Below are positions 8,119-15,984 of a DNA stretch of 32,015 nt, piece by piece. The stretch is from JAUXFK01 sp034189035. GTDB taxonomy: Bacteria; Desulfobacterota; UBA8473. Both the position numbers and the translations under genes were made by a program. The notes beneath the pieces are model-generated. The model saw only the letters and a list, made by a program, of their open reading frames with translations, was not told the DNA's origin and ran no database searches. The first letter of the stretch is position 1. Every line of letters starts with the position of its first letter. The stretch spans positions 1 to 32,015 of the forward strand of contig JAXHVA010000048.1 of assembly GCA_034189035.1 (NCBI GenBank), written 5' to 3'.

Positions 8119-8868
8119 ATGGAACATATTACATTGATTAAGGGAGGGTTTTCAAATTGTTATCTGATAAATGAGGAAGATATTATTATACTTGTTGATG
8201 TTGGATCCTCAAATGAAGTGAAAGAGATTATGAAGCTGTTATCCGATTCTTCTTATAGAAAAGGACGGCCAATCCTTATAATATCGACCCATTTTCATAT
8301 TGATCATATTGCAGGGATATCTTACCTCCTGTGTAATCTTCCTGTTGCTGAGATTGCATTTTATAAAAAGGTTGAGGATTTTTTGACTCGGAAGGAGAAG
8401 CTATCTATTCCTTCAATCATGTCCTGGTTTGGCAATCTGCCACCGGTCTTTTTCAGGCAGCAACGCCATATACCCTCCCTCATTGAGATACAAAAGGATG
8501 ACAGAGTAGGGATACCTTTACCTCTGCTGAGAAGAAAAGTATCTTTAAGATATGAAGTTAATCAGTGGTTAGATGATGAGGACACTATCCCATATACCAC
8601 TGATTGGAAGGTGATATCAACACCGGGGCATACCACTGATAGCATTTGTCTATGGTGTGAAAAGGACAATGCCCTTATATCGGGTGATACGATTATTAAT
8701 ATGGATGGAAAGGGAGAATTGAACCTTTTTTGCTGCGACTATTTACAAGAAAAGAAATCGTTCAATAGACTGAAATCCTTTTTCAATGTCAAAAATCTCT
8801 ATCCTGGACATGGAAATCCCATTGAATATAAGGATGATCTTTTCTCTGGGGTTAAAATTAAAAAATAG
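8119..8868 (+). CDS. Metallo-beta-lactamase-fold hydrolase
   Basis: A 249-residue MBL-fold protein with a complete metal site: THFHIDH (H58, H60, D62, H63), TPGHT (H171), SGDT (D190) and YPGHG (H231). This pattern fits hydrolases of the glyoxalase II type and others acting on thioesters, lactones or phosphodiesters. Between a dehydrogenase and a CoA mutase, a thioesterase-like or lactone-hydrolysing role is a reasonable inference. A segment of about 95 residues (75-170) between metal motifs is longer than in the smallest members and may form the substrate lid. The start codon has only a weak AAAGGG upstream. It lies 144 nt after the dehydrogenase and 82 nt before the mutase gene. Confidence 0.85.
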   Translation: MEHITLIKGGFSNCYLINEEDIIILVDVGSSNEVKEIMKLLSDSSYRKGRPILIISTHFHIDHIAGISYLLCNLPVAEIAFYKKVEDFLTRKEKLSIPSIMSWFGNLPPVFFRQQRHIPSLIEIQKDDRVGIPLPLLRRKVSLRYEVNQWLDDEDTIPYTTDWKVISTPGHTTDSICLWCEKDNALISGDTIINMDGKGELNLFCCDYLQEKKSFNRLKSFFNVKNLYPGHGNPIEYKDDLFSGVKIKK

Positions 8869-8950
8869 AAGGCTAAATGGCCTGTAAAAAACTCAATAAT
8901 TTCGCTCCTCGCTATTTTAGGTGGGTAACCCGAATATAATGGGAGGTAAA

Positions 8951-10621
8951 ATGTTTAAAGAAGAGCTATTAAAAGAGATCGAGCGGTTAAACAGCGAATA
9001 TGAGACGAATGTAAAAGAGATATTGAAAAGGTTTTCTATAGAAGAGGAAAAACTGAAGACCATGTCAGGATTACCTTTAAAACCTGTTTATACCCCTCTT
9101 GATATAAAGAACGATGATTTTTTGAAAGACATTTCATTCCCTGGTCTCTACCCTTATACAAGGGGGATTACCCCATTGGGGTATAGGACAAAGGACTGGA
9201 CTGTCAGACAGGTGGTTGGATTGGGGACCGCTGAAGAGACGAATGAGCGATTGAAATATCTCTTTAACCAGGGACAGACGGGTTTCAGTGTCTGTGGTAT
9301 GGGATATCAGCCTTATGAGTCTTCTGATGAACGCACTTTTGGTATGTTGGGCAGAGGAGGGGTATGGATAGATACATTGGCAGATATAGAGACGTTATTC
9401 GATGGTATTGACATGTCTAAGATAAGTATCAATCAAATAGGATTTTCAATACCCGTATTTGCGATGATTATAACAGAAGCAAAGAGAAAGGACACAGATT
9501 TAAAGACCCTATCCGGAACGATTCAGAACATTGTCTTTCCCTTGGGTGAAGGATTCGAAATCAAGGGCAATGGCTCGGTTGATATTATTGAGTACTGTGC
9601 AAAGAATCTTCCTAAATGGAACCATACCAGTATTTCTGTCAGGAACAATCGAGACGAAGGCATTTCAGCGCCTTATGAAATTGCCTTTGGAATCTACCTC
9701 GGGGCATTCACGCTTCAGTCAGTTATGTCGAGAGGACTCGATGTGGATCAAATTGCACCCAGAATATCCTTTTTCCTCAGTTCAGAGAATGACTTCCTTG
9801 AAGAAGTAGCCAAATTTAGGGCAATACGAAGATTATGGGCGAGAACTGTCAAAGAGAGATTCAAGGCAAAGAATCCCAGGTCATGGTTGATGCGTTTTCA
9901 TGTACAGACTACAGCGCTTAACTTAACAGCCCAACAACCGCTAAACAATATAATTCGATCTACGATCCATGCACTTGCAGCTGTATTGGGTGGTGCGCAG
10001 TCAATGTCTGTAAATTCCTTTGATGAGGCCCTGGCCGTACCCACTAAAGCTTCAGCCACCCTGTCTCTTCGCACACAACAGATCATTGCCTTAGAAAGCG
10101 GAGCTTCAAATGTTTTAGATCCACTTGGCGGCTCGTATTGTATCGAATCTCTCACTGATCAGCTTGAAGAAAGAGCCATAGAGATCCTCAATGAGATGGA
10201 GGCCATACCGCCTCATAAGATCTATCAGTATATCAAAGATAAGGGCAATGATGCCTGTTATGACAGGCAAAAGGCTATAGACAATAATGAAATGCCTGTG
10301 GTAGGTGTGAATCGATTCAATATGGAAGAAGAGATCGGTGGAGTGGATCAATGGAGTGTAGACCTTCTCAAGTACGATTCCACATGGAGGGAAAAACAGA
10401 TCAAGAGACTCAACAGAGTAAAACAAGAGAGAGATCCTCAAAAGGCTGAGAAAGCAAAGAAAATATTGGAAGATGCGTATCGGGAGAAGGTAAATATAAT
10501 AGAGCCTATGATGGAAGCAGTCCAGGCATATCTCAGTATTGGTGAGATTGTAAAAGTAAGAGAAAAGGTGTATGGCCCGGCAAACCTAGACCATATAATG
10601 GGCTGTTTTTTTGGCATGTAA
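8951..10621 (+). CDS. Divergent adenosylcobalamin-dependent acyl-CoA mutase, large (catalytic) subunit
   Basis: A 556-residue member of the methylmalonyl-CoA mutase large-chain family without a B12 domain, which is encoded next. Start at ATG 8951 behind GGGAGGTAAA; a longer frame upstream lacks this site. Family marks: PYTRGITPLGYRTKDWTVRQ (68-87), QGQTGFSV (107-114), LSGTIQN (187-193), PRISFFLSSENDFLEEVAKF (270-289), SFDEALAVPT and DPLGGSY. The substrate site differs from methylmalonyl-CoA mutase. The segment NDILKEF..R..Y carrying Arg207 is replaced by NIVFPLGEGFEIKG. SGYH (His244, P. shermanii numbering) is VRNN (N232 here). QSLH (His328) is QSMS (S353). It should carry out a radical carbon-skeleton rearrangement of a CoA ester, but not necessarily methylmalonyl-CoA. 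Confidence 0.9.
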   Translation: MFKEELLKEIERLNSEYETNVKEILKRFSIEEEKLKTMSGLPLKPVYTPLDIKNDDFLKDISFPGLYPYTRGITPLGYRTKDWTVRQVVGLGTAEETNERLKYLFNQGQTGFSVCGMGYQPYESSDERTFGMLGRGGVWIDTLADIETLFDGIDMSKISINQIGFSIPVFAMIITEAKRKDTDLKTLSGTIQNIVFPLGEGFEIKGNGSVDIIEYCAKNLPKWNHTSISVRNNRDEGISAPYEIAFGIYLGAFTLQSVMSRGLDVDQIAPRISFFLSSENDFLEEVAKFRAIRRLWARTVKERFKAKNPRSWLMRFHVQTTALNLTAQQPLNNIIRSTIHALAAVLGGAQSMSVNSFDEALAVPTKASATLSLRTQQIIALESGASNVLDPLGGSYCIESLTDQLEERAIEILNEMEAIPPHKIYQYIKDKGNDACYDRQKAIDNNEMPVVGVNRFNMEEEIGGVDQWSVDLLKYDSTWREKQIKRLNRVKQERDPQKAEKAKKILEDAYREKVNIIEPMMEAVQAYLSIGEIVKVREKVYGPANLDHIMGCFFGM

Positions 10622-10668
10622 CCTGCTATAGTTTTTTATGAACTCAGACTCTTCTTAGGAGGTAAACA

Positions 10669-11058
10669 TTGAAAGGGAATCAAAAGATCAGAGTATTGCT
10701 TGTTTCAGATAGCCTGTGCCACTCTACCGGATATTATGTTGTTGCAAAAGGGTTGAGAGAGGCAGGTATAGAGGTAATCATGGGTGGTTTTCAAACACCC
10801 ACTCAGATAGTTGAATCAGCCGTTCAAGAGGATGTTGACTTCATAGGGTATAGAATCATGGATGGCGCTCCTGATATCCTGGTTCAGAGATTGATGGAGA
10901 TACTAAGACAAAGAAATGCCCATGATATCAAGGTTATCCTTGGCGGCATTATCCCACCACCGATTATGCCTGAGCTGAAAGCACTCGGTATAGAAGGGAT
11001 ATTTACCCCTGGAACAAAGATTTCAGCCATTGTAGAGCATATCAACAGCAATATGTGA
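10669..11058 (+). CDS. Cobalamin-binding small subunit of the acyl-CoA mutase
   Basis: A 129-residue B12-binding domain, the size of the separate small subunits of isobutyryl- and 2-hydroxyisobutyryl-CoA mutases. It starts at TTG 10669, with TTAGGAGGT 7 nt upstream and no ATG nearby. The DxHxxG motif that supplies the lower axial His is present as SLCHSTG: H18 and G21 are kept, but the Asp that tunes the His is Leu16. It also has VILGGIIPPPIMPELKALGI and IFTPGTK at the nucleotide-tail pocket. The SLSSLSGAH-like loop is changed to YRIMDGAPD. It partners the large subunit 47 nt upstream. Confidence 0.92.
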   Translation: MKGNQKIRVLLVSDSLCHSTGYYVVAKGLREAGIEVIMGGFQTPTQIVESAVQEDVDFIGYRIMDGAPDILVQRLMEILRQRNAHDIKVILGGIIPPPIMPELKALGIEGIFTPGTKISAIVEHINSNM

Positions 11059-11098
11059 ATGCTGGAATCAAACAAGATAAAAGGAAAAAGGCTTTTAT

Positions 11099-11344
11099 AT
11101 GATAAAGAAGCTACTGCTTGGGATGGCGCTCGGATTAATCTTATTCTTTGCCTTCATCTATTTTGGAGGGGCAAGAATCATAACAGAGTTTGGTTCAAAG
11201 ACACAAAATATAGGTAATGAACTTGCACTCTCAGAAGACAAGGTCAAAAGAATTCAAAGAAAAGTCAGTAAAGACATAGAAAATATGTATGAAAAGCTGA
11301 AAGACTGGTTCGAAAAGAGATATAATTCGAGCCATAATGGCTAA
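11099..11344 (+). CDS. Small single-pass membrane protein, unknown
   Basis: An 81-residue protein with one N-terminal membrane segment (about residues 4-24, KLLLGMALGLILFFAFIYFG) followed by a charged helical tail with possible coiled-coil character (residues 45-75). No family recognised. It starts 40 nt after the B12 subunit gene with a purine-rich AAGGAAAAAGG upstream, so it is likely the last gene of the mutase operon. The tail would face the cytoplasm or the periplasm depending on orientation. A link to mutase function is only suggested by position. Confidence 0.65.
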   Translation: MIKKLLLGMALGLILFFAFIYFGGARIITEFGSKTQNIGNELALSEDKVKRIQRKVSKDIENMYEKLKDWFEKRYNSSHNG

Positions 11345-11351
11345 TGAGTGC

Positions 11352-11451
11352 CCATTCAAAAATGACCCCTTTGTCCAATCTCTGTGTCAGGCTCAGATTT
11401 TGATCTCTTGCTCTTGATTGATCATAGATAAAATTGCCCATTTTTGGATGG
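11352..11451. terminator. Long-range inverted repeat between convergent genes
   Basis: CCATTCAAAAATG (11352-11364) pairs with CATTTTTGGATGG (11439-11451) with one mismatch, leaving a 74-nt loop. It lies between the convergent mutase and acylphosphatase operons and could end transcription from both sides. There is no clean T-run next to either arm, so the role is uncertain. Confidence 0.35.
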
Positions 11452-11470
11452 ACACCCTTTGGAAAGCAAT

Positions 11471-11749
11471 CTAGAATCTTATAGAAAATCCGTCGAATTC
11501 CCCTTTATATTCATCCCATGTGATGGTTACATCTTTCACTATTGCTCGAGTAGGGCCATGGTGACACCAGTCAATTATACTCCTGACACTGTCTTGTTCA
11601 CCTTCAAAGACAGCTTCAACACCTCCACTTCTTAGATTTCTAACCCATCCTTTAACATCTAATATTCGTGCTTCATATTGAGTTTCAGCACGAAAACAGA
11701 CCCCCTGAACCCTTCCTTCCACTATGACATGGACTCTATTTTTAGGCAT
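11471..11749 (-). CDS. acyP: Acylphosphatase
   Basis: A 92-residue protein with the complete acylphosphatase signature: VEGRVQGVCFR with the phosphate-binding Arg (R20), and KGWVRNLRSGGVEAVFEG with the catalytic Asn (N38). The length is standard for the family. The start is the ATG at 11749, preceded by AGGAGAG; a longer frame runs back into the DUF1786 gene. The family hydrolyses carboxyl-phosphate bonds such as acetyl or carbamoyl phosphate. It is the last gene of a four-gene operon, 29 nt after the DUF1786 gene. A mixed anhydride might arise from the pathway encoded here, but no kinase for one is visible. Confidence 0.92.
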   Translation of the reverse strand: MPKNRVHVIVEGRVQGVCFRAETQYEARILDVKGWVRNLRSGGVEAVFEGEQDSVRSIIDWCHHGPTRAIVKDVTITWDEYKGEFDGFSIRF

Positions 11750-11778
11750 CTTAATCTCTCCTTTAGCGGGGTTCTTTG

Positions 11779-12807
11779 TCAAGCGGCTCTTGCAGCACGA
11801 ACTAATCCAAAACATCCGGTTAACATCATATCACCATATGGGACCGCAAAGTAATATCCCAGATCCTTTGCCATTTCTCTCCTAGGACCTGTTACGGATA
11901 CGAGGTCAAATCCGTCTTTTACAGATAAGTCAGGATGGATAAAGCAACCATGTCCATTATCTTTGAAGACCTCCTCATTTGTCAGGGTTGCCTCTCTCAG
12001 TCGATCTATATAGTCTTTTAATTTATTCGGGTTCATAAGTGCAGTGTGATGTTCGAAGAGTCCCCACATCCGGTTCTCTTTAACAAGCGCACCAAAAGTA
12101 TGCTGATTGCCAATATTCACAATAACCGTACCCTGAGCATGCTCTTTCTCAATTATTGGGTCACAAAGCGCTCCGAGAATGGCTGCCACACTTGTATCCA
12201 TAAGTATAGCATTTGGAAGGTCTTTCTTTACAGCTCTCATCCTTGTCAAATAATCAGGTGGAGTATGATATGCAAGATGCAACATATTTCCATCATTTTC
12301 TAAAAAGTTTTGCCAGTGTTTAAATCGAAACTTTCGGTTACTTCCTTCAATACATTCTCCATGATCCTGTACAGCAATTGCAAAAGCCTCTGGCATTTCT
12401 GTATCAAATGATGAAAGGGCCAGCTTAAGCGCATTATAATCAACATCCCTTAAAACAATGGCATCTGCTTTTTCCGGTGGTTCATTGACTATCTTTACTC
12501 CCATTTCCTTAACTTGATCTAGGTTATCACGGATTGTCTTTGCAGCTAATTCTGTAGCATATACATCGAGTCCTGTACTGATGTGTCTTTTAATCGCCTG
12601 TACACATGCACCTCCGCCCATAAGATTTCCTTTTAGAAAGATCGCCTTCATCTCTTTTGTTTTCCTGGCAATGCGATTTGCGATGATCCTTGTTTGAGAT
12701 GGGAGTATCATTTTGACGCAGTTCTCTTTTGGAATACCCTCTTCATGTAAAAAAATATCCTGGGTACCTCCTCCAACATCAATAGCCAGAATCCTTATAT
12801 TTGACAA
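11779..12807 (-). CDS. DUF1786 family, ASKHA/actin-like ATPase-fold protein
   Basis: A 342-residue member of the family labelled DUF1786 (often called a putative pyruvate formate-lyase activating enzyme, without proof that I know of). It has ILAIDVGGGTQDIF (residues 6-19), a phosphate-1 loop of the actin/Hsp70/sugar-kinase fold, and VIVNIGNQHTFGALV (228-242), which looks like phosphate-2. It also has conserved-looking NLMGGGACVQA, VQDHGECIEGSNRKFRF and HGCFIHPD segments, and six Cys in all. The start is TTG 12807, with AGGAGG upstream. Function unknown; ATP binding is inferred from the loops. The activators of 2-hydroxyacyl-CoA dehydratases share this fold, but their cluster motif CAAGTG is not present here. 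Confidence 0.82.
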   Translation of the reverse strand: MSNIRILAIDVGGGTQDIFLHEEGIPKENCVKMILPSQTRIIANRIARKTKEMKAIFLKGNLMGGGACVQAIKRHISTGLDVYATELAAKTIRDNLDQVKEMGVKIVNEPPEKADAIVLRDVDYNALKLALSSFDTEMPEAFAIAVQDHGECIEGSNRKFRFKHWQNFLENDGNMLHLAYHTPPDYLTRMRAVKKDLPNAILMDTSVAAILGALCDPIIEKEHAQGTVIVNIGNQHTFGALVKENRMWGLFEHHTALMNPNKLKDYIDRLREATLTNEEVFKDNGHGCFIHPDLSVKDGFDLVSVTGPRREMAKDLGYYFAVPYGDMMLTGCFGLVRAARAA

Positions 12808-12819
12808 TATCTTTTCCTC

Positions 12820-13569
12820 CTATTGAATCATTTTTGGATTGAGCAAAAGGGTTTCACAAGCCGTTTTCATTGCTGAAATGTACTTGTCTCCGCTGAATCC
12901 TGATTTCCATTTGAAAGTAGAGAGTTCGTCTGAAACAACCAGGAATCCTCCCGCATTTATACCTCTAAAAGTGCCGACAGTGAGTAACGCAGACATTTCC
13001 ATTTCAACCCCTAAGACATTTTGACTTTTATATTCAAAGACCTTCTTTACGGTTTCACGAAATGGAGCATCCGTTGTCCATATCTTTCCCATTGTAAAGG
13101 TCAAACCTTTAGCATGGCAGCAACTCTTAAGAAAAGCAATGATCTTTTCACTTGCTTTTGGAGGCGGGTCATCTATGGGGTAGTGTTGAGATGTTCCTTC
13201 CTCAACTACGGCCGTAGTAGGAATGATATAGTCACCTATATGTATGTTTTCTTGAAGGGATCCGCATGAGCCCACACCAATTATATTTTTGGCCCCTAAG
13301 GCAATCAGCCTCTCCATAAGAATCACAGCGATCGGTGCGCCCATTGCTGGCCCTGCAATAGCGAATCGTTTGCCATCTTGGTTTACCTCATAGAGCTCAA
13401 TAAAGTCGATTCTTCTTTTTTTTTGTTTGTCGCGCAATATACTGAATGCGATCTTCAGATCTGTTGGTAAAAAAAACAAAAAAACTGTACCCTCAATATC
13501 TGATTCTGCCTTGCCTTTTCTTGGTTCTATAATAACCGATTTTTCATTAAGGAAATCTATCTGTTTCAC
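12820..13569 (-). CDS. Nucleoside phosphorylase (PNP/UDP family)
   Basis: A 249-residue phosphorylase of the PNP_UDP_1 family, which cleaves a nucleoside with phosphate to give base and (deoxy)ribose 1-phosphate. Visible motifs: IGVGSCGSL (phosphate loop, about 97-105), WTTDAPFRET (164-173), the ribose-binding GVEMEMSALL (187-196) and VVSDE with the base-contacting Asp214. The order resembles uridine phosphorylase-like members; the base specificity is not readable. The start is GTG 13569 with only a weak AAAAGAG site, 23 nt after the dehydrogenase gene, so translation may be coupled. An N-terminal 60-residue part is less typical. Confidence 0.88.
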   Translation of the reverse strand: MKQIDFLNEKSVIIEPRKGKAESDIEGTVFLFFLPTDLKIAFSILRDKQKKRRIDFIELYEVNQDGKRFAIAGPAMGAPIAVILMERLIALGAKNIIGVGSCGSLQENIHIGDYIIPTTAVVEEGTSQHYPIDDPPPKASEKIIAFLKSCCHAKGLTFTMGKIWTTDAPFRETVKKVFEYKSQNVLGVEMEMSALLTVGTFRGINAGGFLVVSDELSTFKWKSGFSGDKYISAMKTACETLLLNPKMIQ

Positions 13570-13592
13570 TAGGAAGCTCTTTTTTAAGTTAT

Positions 13593-14738
13593 CTAAAGTC
13601 CCATCATCCGTCCAATGATCATTTTCATAATCTCAGTGGTTCCTCCAATAAATGTAAGGCACCTCGCATCACGATACCTTCTGGCTACAGGGTATTCTTC
13701 CATAAACCCGTATCCCCCATGGAGTTGTAGGCAATGGTATGCAACCCTATTTGTCATCTCTGAAATCCACCACTTAGCCATAGATACCTTTTTTACAATA
13801 TCTTTTCCTGCAATATGATCGGCAATGAGCGTATTTAAAAAAGTCCTTCCTAGCTCTATTTCTGTTGCCAATTCTACGATTTTAAACGTATTATGTTGAT
13901 ATTTGCTTATGGGTTTTCCAAAGACGATTCGAGTCTTACAGTATTCTATTGTAGACCTTAAAAGCTCTTCTGTACCCGCCTGTGCACCTATCGTTATTAT
14001 AAGACGTTCTTGTTGAAGGTTCTTCATCATGAGTACAAATGCCATGCCTTCTCCACCTAAAATATTCGATTTTGGTACACGACAGTCTTCAAAGAGCAAC
14101 TCTGCTGTATCCTGGCCTCGCAAACCGAGTTTATCTAATTTCCTGTCGTGTTTAAATCCAGGAGTCCCATCTTCAACTAAGAGTAAGCTTATCCCAGAAT
14201 AAGGTGGATGAGCCTTTGGATCTGTCTTGCATGCAACGATAGCCAGATCACAATTTAAGCCATTGGTTATAAAAATCTTTTGGCCATTGAGGATATATGA
14301 ATCACCATCTTTTAATGCTGTAGTATGGATTGATTGAATATCCGAGCCAGTATTCGGTTCTGACATGGCAATTGAAGTAATACAATAGCCTGACACACAT
14401 TTTGGCAGCCATTTTGACTTTTGTTCCTCGTTTCCAAAATCGTTAATATAGTGCGCTACAATGTCGCCATGTGCACTCAAACCAAAACAACTCGCCCCTA
14501 TTCGTGCTATTTCTTCTGCAATAATCGCTGAATATTCGAATCCTGCGTTGAAACCCCCGTATTTTTCATCTGCCCAGGGACAAATAAAACCCTGTTCACC
14601 AGTTTTGTACCAGACGTCTTTAGGAACAACCCCCTTTTCTTCCCATTCTTCAATGTAAGGTGCGATTTCCTTTTCCAGAAACTTCTTAAATGTTTCACGA
14701 AAGATTCTGTGTTCTTCTTTATAAATATCATTTGTCAT
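13593..14738 (-). CDS. Acyl-CoA dehydrogenase (LCAD-like)
   Basis: A 381-residue FAD acyl-CoA dehydrogenase. It has AMSEPNTGSDIQS (124-136), LGLRGQDTAELLFEDCRVP, VFGKPISKYQ and LHGGYGFMEEYPVARRYRDAR. The C-terminal motif is FIGGTTEI, with Gly where short- and medium-chain enzymes have the catalytic Glu. The alternative base is present in NLQQERL (E244), as in long-chain acyl-CoA dehydrogenase. ATG 14738 follows GGAGAG. First gene of the operon that continues with a nucleoside phosphorylase, DUF1786 and acylphosphatase. It differs clearly in sequence from the enzyme at 6826, so it is not a recent duplicate. Confidence 0.93.
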   Translation of the reverse strand: MTNDIYKEEHRIFRETFKKFLEKEIAPYIEEWEEKGVVPKDVWYKTGEQGFICPWADEKYGGFNAGFEYSAIIAEEIARIGASCFGLSAHGDIVAHYINDFGNEEQKSKWLPKCVSGYCITSIAMSEPNTGSDIQSIHTTALKDGDSYILNGQKIFITNGLNCDLAIVACKTDPKAHPPYSGISLLLVEDGTPGFKHDRKLDKLGLRGQDTAELLFEDCRVPKSNILGGEGMAFVLMMKNLQQERLIITIGAQAGTEELLRSTIEYCKTRIVFGKPISKYQHNTFKIVELATEIELGRTFLNTLIADHIAGKDIVKKVSMAKWWISEMTNRVAYHCLQLHGGYGFMEEYPVARRYRDARCLTFIGGTTEIMKMIIGRMMGL

Positions 14739-14812
14739 ATAAAATCTCTCCTATATATTTTGATTTAGAAAAAAATATCTTTATCTTAAAAAATATAGAA
14801 CAGAAAAGAGTC

Positions 14813-14833
14813 ATCTGCAAAATGTTAGCAGAT
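14813..14833 (-). promoter_or_regulatory. Inverted repeat upstream of the dehydrogenase operon
   Basis: ATCTGC and GCAGAT, separated by 9 nt, lie about 75 nt before the start codon. The arms are perfect, and the spacing suits a dimeric regulator. No promoter could be fixed with confidence. Confidence 0.4.
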
Positions 14834-14958
14834 AAATTCTATAACACAGTTTCCCCTTTTTTTGAAGCGTTTTTCGTTAATTTTTGCATGGAATTATTGG
14901 AGGTATAAGTGATTTCAAGGCTGGGCTTTGGATAGTTGAATGAAGAATGGGTGGTGTT

Positions 14959-15285
14959 TTATTCAATATCTTCAAAGATACTCAGCTCATCCACCTCTTG
15001 AATATAAAAAGTATCTGAATCTTCGATATCGATAAAGGCTTTTTCTAGGTCGTCTCTTTTCCTTTCCCACTTTGGACGACATTTATTGCATACTCTATGA
15101 GAAGCATCATTAGATCTAAAAGACTCTCCACATACGATACATTTTCTATCTTTAGAAATCAATATTGGTAGTCCTACTTTTTTCCTGGCATCATTGATAG
15201 ATATCACCTCACATGCTTCTTCTTTAGGTTTTGAAATTTTCTTCCTTTTAAGAGTTTTGTAAGTAGGGTCAGTATAATATGACAC
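14959..15285 (-). CDS. Small zinc-ribbon protein, unknown
   Basis: A 108-residue protein with one predicted zinc ribbon: CIVCGESF (C49, C52) and HRVCNKC (C66, C69), a CX2C-X13-CX2C arrangement. The N-terminus is basic (KTLKRKKISKPK) and the C-terminus acidic (about 77-108). The start is GTG 15285 with AAAGGTGA upstream. Zinc ribbons of this kind bind nucleic acid or proteins; nothing more specific can be said. It lies 220 nt before the dehydrogenase operon on the same strand, and so could be a regulator of that operon or an independent gene. Confidence 0.75.
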   Translation of the reverse strand: MSYYTDPTYKTLKRKKISKPKEEACEVISINDARKKVGLPILISKDRKCIVCGESFRSNDASHRVCNKCRPKWERKRDDLEKAFIDIEDSDTFYIQEVDELSIFEDIE

Positions 15286-15817
15286 TGTATCACCTTTGAA
15301 TTGAGTATAATGGTCAATTAAAAGATTATCTTTCCTCTCAAATTAAAGAGTATTTAATAACTCTGTTTAATAGCATAATCGGCGTTTTTTTTCAATTACT
15401 TTAGACTTTGTAATTTTATTTACAATTGATCTCTATCGAAGACCGAATAACTAAAAATATATTATTATTTAATTTCAATTACTTAAAATATAATTTTAAA
15501 GTTATACATTATAAAAATATCTTTATTTTTTTCACCTTCATTGACCTTAAAAAAATTGCACATTACTAAATGGATAGCTAGTTAAATAATTGTATTTTGT
15601 TGACACAAAAATCCATTTATGTTATGGCTTTAACAATTTACGAAAACTTATATATAAAATGAATGATCAACACTATGTTTCTCAATGTCCTTATCTTCTG
15701 CCCGAATAGTTTTAGATAGACCTAATGCTCACTCCAGATAATTATTAAAACGCACTTTTAGATTCAGCCAATTGAAATTGCTTAATTTTTAAGCTTTACA
15801 GGATTTCTTGAAAAATA
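15286..15817. other. AT-rich intergenic stretch, no gene
   Basis: Strongly AT-rich sequence with no credible reading frame, between the zinc-ribbon gene (-) and the dehydratase operon (+). It must hold the zinc-ribbon promoter; I could not fix it by eye. Confidence 0.6.
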
Positions 15818-15970
15818 CCTTTTTGATAATCACACAAAGGAATTTTTTTGAGAAACAGCCTGTTTTTAGCGAGTAAAGATTCGATAAAAATGTGTGAATC
15901 AGTACTATTATCAATTTTATAGGTATTTATTTAATGGTTTTGCACGGTCAGTATTTGTTTAATGAATAAA
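15818..15970 (+). promoter_or_regulatory. Conserved upstream block with palindromic operator candidate, copy B
   Basis: Counterpart of the block at 6697-6803. The palindrome here is perfect: AAACAG-C-CTGTTT at 15853-15865. The gene-proximal part TTTAATGAATAAA (15958-15970) matches TATAATGAATAAA of copy A, and AGGAGGAG follows before the ATG in both. The match suggests one regulator controls both operons. Confidence 0.6.
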
Positions 15971-15984
15971 CTAGGAGGAGAGAT

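Noticed and set aside
7540..8127. 195-codon frame on the complement
   Set aside because: Mostly opposite the acyl-CoA dehydrogenase gene, whose motifs are unmistakable.
8951..10621. Plain methylmalonyl-CoA mutase annotation
   Set aside because: The substrate-binding Arg and two active-site His are replaced, so the usual substrate cannot be assumed.
11779..12807. DUF1786 protein as a pyruvate formate-lyase activating enzyme
   Set aside because: No radical-SAM CX3CX2C motif; the phosphate loops point to an ASKHA fold instead.
15286..15984. Possible sigma-54 promoter near TTGCACGG before the dehydratase operon
   Set aside because: The GG/GC spacing of a -24/-12 site is not met, and copy A of the block has no such sequence.
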